20,811 nt of DNA from a virus: the IMG/VR virus record IMGVR_UViG_3300025151_000379, positions 1 through 20,811 of that record; one strand, written 5' to 3'. The position numbers and the translations under genes are program-made. Below the pieces are notes generated by a model, which saw only the letters and a program-made list of their open reading frames with translations, was not told the DNA's origin and made no database searches. Of this stretch, positions 7,334 through 17,800 are shown piece by piece (the stretch's first letter is position 1; the number at the start of each line of letters is the position of its first letter).

Positions 7334-7702
7334 ATGTTAAATAAGAAAATTATAACAGATAAGAGTGTGCTTTTTGCACTAAGCGAGCCTACGCTACATT
7401 ATATTAAAGTAGCACCCGAAAGCGATGAATACTTCAAGGTGTGGGTTAAAGAACCCACATGGCTTGAAGTAGATAAAGCCATTAATAGCGTTATGAATAT
7501 TAACACAAGAACGCAACAAATGGACTTAGACTTGAATGCTATGTTTAAATACATGGTTGAAAATTTCATTACAAAGACCGAACCAAGTCTTTCGGCAATT
7601 GATATTCTCAGGTTAAATACTTACGTTGGAAATCAACTCAAAGATATTTTACCAAACCCATTTGAATCTTTATCAGGAGATGAAGAAAAAAACGAAGATT
7701 GA
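7334..7702 (+). CDS. Tail assembly chaperone, gpG-like (0-frame product)
   Basis: The product has 122 residues. I choose ATG 7334 because AAGGTGG at 7322-7328 precedes it; GTG 7325 lies within that site. It is alpha-helical after a short beta start, with motifs such as EPTWLEVDKAIN and an acidic end (SGDEEKNED). Family knowledge: in lambda and many other siphoviruses, two overlapping genes between tube and tape measure make a short chaperone (gpG) and, by -1 frameshift, a longer one (gpGT) that coats the tape measure during assembly. Size, position and the downstream partner fit. A canonical slippery heptamer lies at 7687-7693, just before the stop. Sequence similarity to a known family is not something I can confirm by eye. 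Confidence 0.6.
   Translation: MLNKKIITDKSVLFALSEPTLHYIKVAPESDEYFKVWVKEPTWLEVDKAINSVMNINTRTQQMDLDLNAMFKYMVENFITKTEPSLSAIDILRLNTYVGNQLKDILPNPFESLSGDEEKNED
7440..7459 (+). other. Perfect 8-bp inverted repeat inside the chaperone gene
   Basis: TGTGGGTT, then AAAG, then AACCCACA forms an eight-base-pair stem with a four-base loop, about 228 bases before the slippery site. Whether it folds in the mRNA is not known. Confidence 0.45.
7675..7693 (+). promoter_or_regulatory. Predicted -1 ribosomal frameshift site (A AAA AAC with upstream AGGAG)
   Basis: The heptamer A AAA AAC at 7687-7693 is in the right phase: the gene reads GAA AAA AAC GAA GAT TGA, so both decoding codons can re-pair one base back. 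AGGAG at 7675-7679 stands seven bases upstream, similar to the Shine-Dalgarno stimulator of E. coli dnaX. After the slip the frame reads CGA AGA TTG AGA GGA GCG ATG and continues to the stop at 7900-7902. The fused product would have about 189 residues. No downstream pseudoknot was identified by eye. Confidence 0.6.
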
Positions 7703-7710
7703 GAGGAGCG

Positions 7711-7902
7711 ATGAAAAGTGGTAAAATACAACCACAGGACGTTTCTCTCGTTGTCGTTTATACGATTTCTAAGGCTTTGGCGATTAGCCCCTTAGAAGTA
7801 TATAAAATGCCAAACAGTTTAGTTAATGATTTGTTAATGATGATAAATATACAAAATGAACTTGAAGCCGAAGAGATGGAGAAAGCAAGAAAAGGAAAGT
7901 GA
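7711..7902 (+). CDS. Tail assembly chaperone, T-domain partner (own start, or -1 frameshift fusion)
   Basis: From ATG 7711 the product has 63 residues. The frame is also open upstream to the slippery heptamer at 7687-7693, so it can be made as the C-terminal part of a fusion. The segment ALAISPLEVYKMPNSLVNDL, followed by a helix rich in Glu, resembles the short second domain of tail chaperones, which often has a helix, an SP.EV turn and another helix. GAGAGG at 7701-7706 gives a possible independent start. The gene ends in a four-base overlap with the tape measure GTG start. I infer a role in holding the tape measure protein before tube polymerisation. Which of the two expression routes is used cannot be told from sequence alone. 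Confidence 0.6.
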   Translation: MKSGKIQPQDVSLVVVYTISKALAISPLEVYKMPNSLVNDLLMMINIQNELEAEEMEKARKGK

Positions 7903-10052
7903 TTACTTTGGCTGATGAATCTCTTCGAGGACTTGCCGAACAAGTTCAAAAAATGAATAAACATTTAGAAGAGCAATCTGAAAAATTTGCAACACTTAAT
8001 GCTCATATAGAACAGCAATCTAACAAATTCAGAACACTTAAAAATAGGGTGGCTCTATACAAGACTGAAATTGAAACTTTACATGAAAATTATGACGCTG
8101 CTCAAAATGCAGTATTAAATTTAAATCGAACTAATACTGATTTATTAGTAAGTTTTACAAATAGTGCCGATAAAACGGCAGAAATTTTAGAAAAGATAAA
8201 TGATAGAAGCATTAAAGAAGTGAAGGCAAGAAAAAAATTAGAGAAAAAATTTGCCAAAGAACAAATAGAAATACAACAAAAGTTGCAGGTTTCTATTGAA
8301 GCAGTAACAACTGCTATGCAAAATCAAGCACAGGCCCAAAATCCTCAAGATGCTGAGGAAATGATTAGGAAGGAAAAGGAACGTGTTGAAGCATTTAAAC
8401 AACTTCAAGAAGAATATGGTAAGTTTGTTAAAAAGGAAATTCAAGCAAATGAAAACTTAGATACTCGGAGTAGAATACTTGGAGTTGCAATTGCTAAATA
8501 TAAAAAAGAAACAGGCGACAGAAAGTTGCCTTTCTTTGAAGGAATGTCATTGTATTTAGAAGAAGGCGGGACAAAGGCTGAATATCTCGCTCAGTTTTTA
8601 ACTTCAACAAGAGAAGAATTAAAAGTATTTGGTGTTGAAGTCGCTTCTGTTAGAAAATTCATGTATGGATTTTTACCACCTGGAACTTTTAGATTAGTAA
8701 ATAAATTTGCTTCTACTTTAAATTTCATTGGCGGAACAATGAGGACTCTTAAGGCTGATGCCGAAGGAACGGGTAATATTTTAACTACTACGTTATTTTC
8801 AGGAACAATAGATAAAAAAGGTCTTCGTAGATTATCGGCAAGAAGGGATGAATTAACTGGACAAATAGGGGAAACTAAAACAAAGTTCCAAGAACAGTTG
8901 AATCTTTCTACTGATGCAAGTATAAGTCAATTAGATAGAGATGCCGCAAAGCAGCAAGCAGAATACCTTGAAGGAATACTTAATGAACTTAAAGAAGAAA
9001 AGAAAGGAGTTAAGCAAAAATTAAAAAAGCGAGGTAATATTCTTGCTAAAATATTAGAAAATGGCTTTGGTCTTCAAACATTTAGAAAGTATAGTGAAAA
9101 GGGATTAGAATACAATGAAAGAATAACTCAAGGATATGAAAAATTCATTGAAAAACAAGATGAAATAATAAAAAATGCTAATAATGCATATACAAAGGGA
9201 CAACAATTCCGTGCTAGAATTAAAAAGATTGCAGTTCAAGTAGGTAGATTTTTACTCATGGCTTCAATGTATATATTATTATTCAGTTTCTTATTCATAT
9301 TTATCAAGAAATTTTTCGAAGCCAATTCCGAGAGAATAAAAAAGTTTTATGAAATTGTAAGTGGAATATTTAAATGGTTATTCGGAACAGTTGTTAGTGG
9401 TGTTATAGATACAATAAGTGGAATTAGCAAAGTTATTACAGGCTTACTTGGCGGAAAAGTTGGGAAAGTATTTGAGGGAGTAATAGAAATTGTTTGGGGC
9501 TTACTTCAAGTATTGGGTGGTTTGGCATTAACGGCTCTTGCAGGAGCATTGTCAGTAGTAGGAGCATTAGGTTATTCTCTTCTTATGCAAGGAATCGAAT
9601 GGGGTATAGGTTTCTTTAAGGCAGATGCTTTCCTTAAACGAGTAGGAGATTTAGTTGCATTAGTTTTGGCTGTTAAGGCATTATTATTTATCATCAGTTT
9701 ATTACCAGTTTCATTACCGTTTATTCTTGTAGCAGCATTAGGAGTTGTCATTTTCGCAGCAGTTAGAAAAATAATAAGTGTAATTCCAGGATTTGCAGAA
9801 GGTGGAGTTTCAGCAGGTGGATTAGCAGTTGTTGGAGAAAAAGGTCCAGAATTAGTTAATTTACCAAAGGGTTCAAGAGTCCATTCAAATACTGATAGCA
9901 GAAAAATGACAGGTAGCACAGTAAATAATTTCAATATAACTATCAATGCAAGAGATTCCTCTAAGGCAGAAATGAGAAGAATGGCAGATGAGATTGGAAG
10001 AATGATAAGTTCAAAAATTAATAGAAGCACATCTTCAAGCACATTAAGGTGA
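7899..10052 (+). CDS. Tail tape measure protein
   Basis: The product has 717 residues. The start is GTG 7899, overlapping the previous stop by four bases, or TTG 7908, where the preceding AGTGATTAC resembles the GTGATTAC before ATG 7171. Residues 1-170 are coiled coil rich in Gln, Glu and Lys. Strongly hydrophobic segments lie at about 448-472, 525-564 and 583-626. Residues 632-653 hold FAEGGVSAGG, VGEKGPELV and then PKGSRV, the well-known glycine-rich motif near the end of phage tape measure proteins. The C-terminus is a Ser/Arg-rich tail. The protein sets tail length and, in related phages, assists DNA passage across the cell envelope. At about 0.15 nm per residue the tail would be near 107 nm. 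Its place after the chaperone pair agrees fully. Confidence 0.92.
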   Translation: MITLADESLRGLAEQVQKMNKHLEEQSEKFATLNAHIEQQSNKFRTLKNRVALYKTEIETLHENYDAAQNAVLNLNRTNTDLLVSFTNSADKTAEILEKINDRSIKEVKARKKLEKKFAKEQIEIQQKLQVSIEAVTTAMQNQAQAQNPQDAEEMIRKEKERVEAFKQLQEEYGKFVKKEIQANENLDTRSRILGVAIAKYKKETGDRKLPFFEGMSLYLEEGGTKAEYLAQFLTSTREELKVFGVEVASVRKFMYGFLPPGTFRLVNKFASTLNFIGGTMRTLKADAEGTGNILTTTLFSGTIDKKGLRRLSARRDELTGQIGETKTKFQEQLNLSTDASISQLDRDAAKQQAEYLEGILNELKEEKKGVKQKLKKRGNILAKILENGFGLQTFRKYSEKGLEYNERITQGYEKFIEKQDEIIKNANNAYTKGQQFRARIKKIAVQVGRFLLMASMYILLFSFLFIFIKKFFEANSERIKKFYEIVSGIFKWLFGTVVSGVIDTISGISKVITGLLGGKVGKVFEGVIEIVWGLLQVLGGLALTALAGALSVVGALGYSLLMQGIEWGIGFFKADAFLKRVGDLVALVLAVKALLFIISLLPVSLPFILVAALGVVIFAAVRKIISVIPGFAEGGVSAGGLAVVGEKGPELVNLPKGSRVHSNTDSRKMTGSTVNNFNITINARDSSKAEMRRMADEIGRMISSKINRSTSSSTLR

Positions 10053-10053
10053 T
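10046..10053 (+). promoter_or_regulatory. Ribosome binding site AAGGTGAT deciding the start at 10058
   Basis: The site spans the tape measure stop codon and lies four bases before ATG 10058. The in-frame GTG at 10049 lies within it and is therefore unlikely to be the start. Confidence 0.7.
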
Positions 10054-10057
10054 AATT

Positions 10058-10708
10058 ATGACAAGCACAGTATATTTAAAAATAGCAAAACATTCAGGAA
10101 GTAGTGCTAGTATTGATACTATTCCATTAAATGTAACAAGTGTTAGTATTTCTGTTGATAAACAAATTCCTGCTTTTCCTATTCCTTTAAGTGGTTTAGC
10201 AACAGGTGAATCGCAAACAGCAGCCTTAGATTTGGGAATGTCAAGTAAAAGAATCAGTTTAAATGGTTTTATTACAGAAACAACAATAAGACGAACTCAT
10301 AAAGAAACAGGCGGAATTGTTGATACTTTAACTTTTACTCCACAAGAAGTTGCTCAATTAATTGCTTCTGGAGTTGATTCTACTGGACTTGCTGAATATC
10401 AGGCTATTAATGAATTAGTTATTTTAATACCTTCTAATGTTAATGAAAACTATGTTGATAGGGGAAAAGCGGCAGACGCTTCAATAACAACTAATGGAAC
10501 ATTAACTGAAAATATTCCATTATCATTTAGAGCGAGAGGTGGTGCGAATGAATTAGATAATACTGGAGTAAGTAGTTCTTTGGCTTTTCCAACACCAACT
10601 TCGGGAGGGCTTAAAGGATTCATTCAACAGTTTGGTTGTGAATTAAGTGCAGAAAGTGTTGATATAAGTTTTAATTTAGAATTTGTTGTTGCTTTTATCT
10701 TACCTTGA
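10058..10708 (+). CDS. Dit-like or tail-tip adaptor protein, beta-rich
   Basis: The product has 216 residues, almost all predicted beta strand: VYLKIAKHSGSS, IPLNVTSVSISVDKQIPAFP, then SKRISLNGFITETT and ESVDISFNLEFVVAFIL at the end. The opening, in which a strand pair defines a coordinate-like set followed by ISLNGFI, resembles proteins that continue the tail tube at its lower end. Gene order after the tape measure is where distal tail proteins (Dit, lambda gpM/gpL-like) are found. The stop overlaps the ribosome binding site of the next gene. No cysteine cluster or enzyme motif is seen. The specific family is inferred from position and predicted fold. Confidence 0.5.
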   Translation: MTSTVYLKIAKHSGSSASIDTIPLNVTSVSISVDKQIPAFPIPLSGLATGESQTAALDLGMSSKRISLNGFITETTIRRTHKETGGIVDTLTFTPQEVAQLIASGVDSTGLAEYQAINELVILIPSNVNENYVDRGKAADASITTNGTLTENIPLSFRARGGANELDNTGVSSSLAFPTPTSGGLKGFIQQFGCELSAESVDISFNLEFVVAFILP

Positions 10709-10717
10709 GGTGTTATT

Positions 10718-11893
10718 ATGTCTTATGCTATCTTTACAGGAAAACAACGCTCTCTTGTTTTTCCTGTTATGTGTAATGGTTTTTTAACGATAGATTATTC
10801 TGATAATATTTCTACTACTGATGCAAGTGCAAGTGATATTAAATATGGTCTTTGGGCATTAGATGATAATTTTACATTTGAGTGTGTTTTAACTCCTTAT
10901 GATGTTAATGGTTATGGTATTCATAGAACTACGGGTGGTATTACTAAACCATCAAATATTACTACACATTTAATTAGTGGTGGATATTCATATAATACTT
11001 CTACTAAAAAAATAATGCCTGCAATTGGTCAAGATACTGTTGCATTAGGAAATAAAGATAATTACGAAAACGAAAGATACTTACCAAGAGCAAATCGCAT
11101 TTCACACGAAATGCGAATATTTCACAATAGTAATTTTCAAGTAAGTTTAGTAAACGATACTTTGCACACAGAAAACAATCCAGCAAGATATAAAATTAAA
11201 GTTGGAATTAAATTAGGTTCGGCCTCTATGGAATATTTTACAAGCGATGCGGTCATCTTACCAAACTTAGGAACTCAATATGATTCCTTTGTAGCAAAGG
11301 GTTTTGAGTCTGATGGTAAAATGAAATACAAGAGCATTGGTTCTACAACAAGTGCTTTTAGCAGTAAGGCCGCTAACTTAGCAAATGCTAATCAAAAAGT
11401 ATTTGATGGTAAAGAAGTTTTTATTCGAGACGGATTAACCTTTACTTCTTTTGGTATTGTTGATTCCGCTAATTCTACTAGTTTTACTTTGAAACTAGAC
11501 CCTTCAGTTTCTGTTCCTTCGGGAAGTGAGATTTTTATTCATGATGATTTCTTTGAACCGAGTTATATTAACAATACTTATCACATAGCGTGTGCATGGG
11601 ATAATCAAAATAAAACTATTGAAATCTTTTTTGACGGGCGTTTAGTTAAAACAGGAACTCATACACGAACAGATTCATTTACTTTAGCAGCAGAAGATTG
11701 TTATATCGGAGCGAATGGAACTGGCACAAATACTGCATTAAATACTGCTACTTCTAATAATCAATTTATGGGAGAACTACATGAACTTAGCATTATGAAT
11801 ATTAAAAGAACACAATTTAATGCTATTAATAATCTGATGCCTAATTATAACAATACTGTTCTTTACTTAAGATTTGAGGAGGTGGATGAATGA
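10718..11893 (+). CDS. LamG/concanavalin-like lectin domain protein, probable host-binding tail protein
   Basis: The product has 391 residues. GAGGTG at 10707-10712 sits five bases before the ATG. Near the C-terminus the pattern NTYHIACAWDNQNKTIEIFF, then DGRLVKTG, CYIGANGTG, and QFMGELHELSIMN with a final strand VLYLRFEE is the classic end of a LamG/laminin-type jelly-roll. The matching first strand (NFTFECVLTPYDVNGYG) lies near residue 50, so the fold seems to be interrupted by about 200 residues of insertion, or else there are two related domains. Such domains bind sugars and are common in tail and receptor-binding proteins of marine viruses. It overlaps the giant hub gene by four bases (ATGA), so the two are made together and may form one tip complex. 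Carbohydrate specificity cannot be predicted. Confidence 0.7.
   Translation: MSYAIFTGKQRSLVFPVMCNGFLTIDYSDNISTTDASASDIKYGLWALDDNFTFECVLTPYDVNGYGIHRTTGGITKPSNITTHLISGGYSYNTSTKKIMPAIGQDTVALGNKDNYENERYLPRANRISHEMRIFHNSNFQVSLVNDTLHTENNPARYKIKVGIKLGSASMEYFTSDAVILPNLGTQYDSFVAKGFESDGKMKYKSIGSTTSAFSSKAANLANANQKVFDGKEVFIRDGLTFTSFGIVDSANSTSFTLKLDPSVSVPSGSEIFIHDDFFEPSYINNTYHIACAWDNQNKTIEIFFDGRLVKTGTHTRTDSFTLAAEDCYIGANGTGTNTALNTATSNNQFMGELHELSIMNIKRTQFNAINNLMPNYNNTVLYLRFEEVDE
11876..11885 (+). promoter_or_regulatory. Very strong ribosome binding site for the giant hub gene
   Basis: GAGGAGGTGG lies four bases before ATG 11890 and is the longest match to the 16S tail in the window. It encodes the end of the LamG protein at the same time. 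Confidence 0.75.
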
Positions 11894-14800
11894 GTTTAAC
11901 TATTCAGGGTGATGATTTTAATGCACCCACAAATCCTCAATTAACTTCTACTTCTTCTGATTTTTCAGATGGTGATAGAATATATACTGCTATTGTAAAA
12001 CATGGCGGAGTTTCTGTATCTATTACTGGGTTTGGCGGAACTGTTACTGAAAATTCTAATCTTACTAATACAAAGGGTTTTAGAATAAAATGTTATGATG
12101 CTTTAACTACAACAGGTGTTAGATTTAATCCGACTGATTGGAACGCTACAACACAAAAATTTACAACAAATGATTACTTTGTTTTATTGTATTCGGATAG
12201 CCCATTTCAACACCACTTCGCTAAAATTACAGAAGTCAAAACAGAAGATTTGATAGGTGATGCTTTTGAATTTGAACCAAAATTAGGTAATGAAATACCA
12301 AAAGATACTAAATTTATTATATTCCAAGTTACACAAAACACAGATATTGTTGCTCTTTCTTTAGGTATGCTTCAAGATGATGATGCTGAAACAGAAGATG
12401 AATTGGCAAGAAGAATGTCTGTTGCTCGGCCATTATTCTATTTTTATGATGGTTTAGATAAAAAAAGAGAGTTAGACCACAATACTAAATATTATGCTAT
12501 GAGAGAATGTGGAACTGCAAATACTTATACTTTAGATAATACCGACCCTTCAAGAGCATTTGTTACAGTTCAAGACTTTGGAAAAACAGTTATTGATTAT
12601 AGCAAATTTACTCATAGAGTTAAATTGACTGATAAATTAAGAGATTTGGATGCGGTTGGAACGGCAACAAATGAAGGCTTAACTGGTCTTAATAGTGGCT
12701 TAACTACAGATTATAATAATTCTTATCGAAATGCAAGAAGAATAACAGATGACGAAATCAATTCGCCTACATATACTGGGCCAATTAGATATTTGCATTA
12801 TGACTTTTCGCCAACAAAATCAAACGTGTTATACAACATCTATGACCATGTAAATACAGAATCTATTGACGGCAAAGGTGGATTTTCAGAAACTTCTATT
12901 ATAGATAATGCTAGAATTATTCCGAAAAAGATAAAAGAATTTAGTGCGTATAGGGTGCGCCATAATATTCATCGTGGTGATTTAAATGCATTTTTTCAAT
13001 TAAAGGCCACTTACGACTCATCAACATCAGCATTTGTATTTTCGTTTGAAACTGAGTATGATTTAGGAACGGTTTTAAATACAGGTGATGAGGTTAAATT
13101 AGGCGATAAAATTTTAATTGTTAATTCTTTTGGAACTCTCTCAGGAACAACGCAGACGATTACCTTTCAAAATGACACTTCAGACCCCTATGCAAGAGGC
13201 GAGGATGATGGAGTTTTTACTGCACAGGCCGTCAGCCCATCAAGCGGAGAAGTGCTTCACAGGCGAGCATATAACGCAAATGATGGCACACTTATGCTCG
13301 ATACTCACTTATTAAATGGAAGGTTTAGTAAGATGTATGTCGCTTTTACTTCATTAAATCATAATGAAAGATTTGCGTCTGTTACGGCTTGCGATGCCAC
13401 TAAAAATATGATTACTTTATCATTTGATGATGATTCCTATAATAGTAATCCTTTAAGTTTTACAAAAGGACAATATCAATTATTCATTGAAAGATTCAAT
13501 GGAGAAATAGAAAGCATAACATCCAAAAAAGAAAGTGGACAGTCTGTTGTAGACATTAAAGGAAGAGACAAGTTTAACAAATTACTTTCGCCCGTTGTTA
13601 ATCTTAATACTTTGTTTAGTGAAGATATTATTTATTCTAGCAGTAGTCCATATAATAAATTAGGTAATATTAAATCAGGAAACACTTATACTGTTGCTTT
13701 AGGTGCTACTGAAATAGATACTGGTATTGTCGCAGGTGTTTCCTTTTTTGATAATTATCCCGTTACTGGAACGAGATTATTTGGAGCAAATGGATATGTT
13801 GGGGAAGTAGTTGCATTATCTTTACATGCTTCCACAAATAGAAAATTAATTATTACACCCGCTATAACTGAACTTAATTCAGAAGCACTTTACATGGACA
13901 TAGAAAAAAACTATGTGTTATCAAAATCGTTAGGTTCATCGCACTTAGCAACAAATAAGGCTACTTCATTAACAGGAGCAGCAAATAAAGGCTTAATTTT
14001 TACAGCAGGTAATGAAATTAAATCAATAACAAAAAGTGGCATTACTGCATCTTCAAGTGCTACTGTTACTGTTGCAGATACTTCTGATTTAATCGTAGGA
14101 ATGGCAGTTAAAGGCCATCTTTCTATTCCAACAGGAAGCACTATTGTTTCCATTGATAGTGCTACTGAAATAACAATTAGTGCAAATGCTACTTCTGCAT
14201 TTACTCAAGATATTCTCTTTTTTGGTGGAGAGGGAGATAGTTTAGTCGCTACTAGTGCTAATACAAGTGAAGGAGCAATAGGGTATGCAATTAATAGTCC
14301 TTCATCTATTTCAAATGATTTTTCTTTTCAAACTTTATTGAAAGATGAACATGGTAGTGCAGGAATATCTTCTTTTGATACAATAAATACTTTAATGGAT
14401 TTTGAAGTAGTTAATATCAGCCAAAAAGAAAACACTACTGAAATAGAACTAGCACCTTATATTCCTATTACGTTAGGTAGAAAAATTAGTAAATATGGAA
14501 ATGCTAATGAAAACTCAAATGCGGTTGCTGTTGCTATTACTGCATCAAGGGCGGGTCTTGATAATAATATAATTGCAACTAATTCTTCTTCAACCGCTTG
14601 GACTAACTTAGAAGTAGGAGATGCAATATATAAATTAGAGAACGGAGAATATGTATTTTTAGGAATATTTAGAGATATTATGAATGTTTCTACATATAGT
14701 AGTAAAACCGTCCGTTTACAAATGGATAGAAATGTAACATACACTAATGGAATAACTTTGTATAAAATAGACCAAAATTTGCAGGAACTAGTCTTTACAA

Positions 14801-17800
14801 ATGGACAACATCTTTGGGGAGGAAAGGTTTTAACAATTCCACATAACGCATTAATTACGTCGGGAACAAATAAAGGAATTGTTCCATTAAACCATGAAAA
14901 CCCGCATAGTTCTGGAAAAGATATTCATAGCAAATTTGGGCAGTTCTATTATAAAATGAACTCTTTAGCAATTGGTAATTTTAGTTATTTTGAGGCTTTA
15001 GCGGGCTTTTCAGTTTTTAGTAGTGATACTTTTTATAGAAATACATATGGAGACAGAAATTCTAAATTAAACTATTTTTCAGAAGTTTATCAGATAAAAC
15101 CAAATATTGCTAGTTCTAACATTACAATTAGAGGAAAAACAAACACTACCGATAAACATTGGCCTTATGATGAAAGAGGCCAAGTAGATATTTTAGGCTC
15201 TGTTTTTAGAGACACTATTCTTCATAGAAATGATATTAGCACAAGAACAAGAGATGTTGGTGTAGGCGGAAGTAGTCAGAACTTAATTGCAAAGAAAAAT
15301 CAAATTAAAAATTTAGATAATTCTTATCATAGGCTTTTCATGTATATTAATTCAGATGTTCTTCCATATTCTTCTTTGAGAGAAGATAGTTTATTTAATG
15401 GAAGCAAAAACATAAAAAACTATGGATTGCTGTTAATTGATAATAAAAATATAACCGACAATGCACTAAATGATACAGAATCATCTCAAGGAAATAGAAA
15501 AAAATTACAGGATATTAATTTTCAACAGGTTACAATTAACTCTTCTGATTTCTTAAACTCTAATAAAAGATTTGGAATGATGAGATTGACAGAAATGTGC
15601 TTTGATTTCTTATTTAATCCCTTTAATCCAGAAAGACCACTCCCTAAAGAAGTAGATACTCTATCAGCAGTTGCTCCCTTTGTTCATAAACTATACACTT
15701 CTTTGAATGAAACTATTGATGCTACTGCTACTACTGCTTTTCATAGTTCTGGAGATACAAATAAAGTTGTTTTTAGTGGAGCAGTTAATTTAGCAAATGG
15801 TGTGTATTTAGTAGATGAAGAAGGAAATGTTATTGGGGCTGTTGATAACCCTAGTTCCCCGACTAATTCTAATATGCACGTTCTTTCGGCAGATGTTATT
15901 TATACCAATCAAGCAACTGGCGGATTGGCAACATCAACAATATACAAAGAAGAAGATAAAGGCTTTTACAATCCCAAAACTTCCCAAAATGCAGCAAGTC
16001 TTCTGACAAGAAGGGAAAATACTTCAAAAAAACACATGGGAGCAATTATTCCCCATTATTCAAGATATGGAGAAACTCAAGGAGAAGCCTTTATTCAAAA
16101 TGGCAACTCTATTGTTACGAGCATAATAGCAGATAATACGGAATTAATACTTCCATTTTCAGATGTTCTTGATTCTTCTAATCCTACCGAAACAAGCACA
16201 GCAAATACTTCTGATTGTAGAGTATTTGGTGGATTGATTGCAAATATAAGTGATAATACATATAGAGGGGGATTCGCTGTTGCTCTTGATAGATATGACA
16301 TCGAGGATGGAGGAAGGTTCAAATTGGAAAAAGGAATGGTATCTGGCCTTTTAACGAATTTAGATGCAGTTATTATAGGAACAGAAGAATTTATATCCGT
16401 AGATAGTTCTTTGCATTTTAAAGATTTTGAATATGCAGGAGATTCTTCTCCTATAACTCTTGCTCATTCTGATACTATACCATTTGTAGCAGATGGAATT
16501 ATGTTAGGAATGAAGTTTAGATTATGGGTAGATGATTCTGTTACTCGATTTGCCACTAATAATCAATCTTGCACAACTGCTTCTAATACTACTTTAACCG
16601 TTGCTGATTCTAGTATTTTAAAAGTAGGAATGGTTGTTTCAGGAACAGGCATTCCTACTGGAACAAAAATCTCTTCTATCACTAATAGCACTACTGTTGT
16701 TTTAGATACTGCTGCAACAGATTCCGCCACTAAGACATTAACATTTACTATACAAGATGCTACAATTCTTTCATCGAATGGTAACGTCTACAAAAATACA
16801 ATGATTGTAGATGGTAAAAATGAGTTTTTAAAATATGTTGATTTAACTGGTTGCTATTTGGTAGGAGAAGGAACATCAGAAACAAGCCCTGAATATCTAA
16901 ATGAAACTTTAAGAAATTTTCCAACTTATGTTATTTCTCATGAAGTAGACATTTCTAATATTAACCATCATATAATTATAACTTCCAATTCATTAACAGA
17001 CGGAGTAGCATATAGGATAATGCAACCAAATGAAGTTTGTATGTATGATTTTACTCCAGAAGATATTACTTTTAACAAACTATCTAGTAAATATACTAAG
17101 GTTCACAATGAAGATAAGTGCTATGATATTAAATCAGCATATTTATATCAAGACGGCAAAAAAGAGATACAACAGGATGAAGGCTTTTTATCAATGTATG
17201 TTATGGTAGATACCGATAATCAAACGAATGATGGTAATTTAGTTGTAAGCGACTCCAATGACATTTATACTAATTTTCTTACAGAAGGAAGTTATCCTTT
17301 ATTCATGAGCGATGGAGAAAATAATAAAAAAGTTGTATTAACAGTAAGAAGAACACAAAATGGAATTGAAAGTTCAATATCGGAAACATTTTTTGCTAAA
17401 GGAATTGTTTCTTTGAGTGAAACATTTACTATACAAACACAAAATGCATTGGATATTTCACCAACAAGAGCGTGTATTGGAACAACCGTTAGCGTTGGAT
17501 TAGAAGGGGAAGATTTAATCAATGAACTTTTGGAAACAGAAGAAATTCAATTTCAAACAACAGGAACAGATACACCTATGTATTTAGCACCAAATTATCA
17601 AGGTGTTGATTTATACTCGGCTATTAATTACATCTTAGATAGAAAGGATATGAAGATTGTAGAAGAAAATAATGTTTTTAAGATTGCACCTGAAGATGAA
17701 AACGAATATTATACTAATATTACTATTGATGATAGTGGAGATTACCTAATATCTGAATTTGAAAAACAGACTACTTTATTTGACTTCTATAATGAAATTA

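Noticed and set aside
9572-10042. Long open frame of 156 residues on the minus strand, opposite the tape measure gene.
   Set aside because: It lies entirely antisense to a well-supported gene, its composition mirrors that gene, and it has no ribosome binding site or neighbour on that strand.
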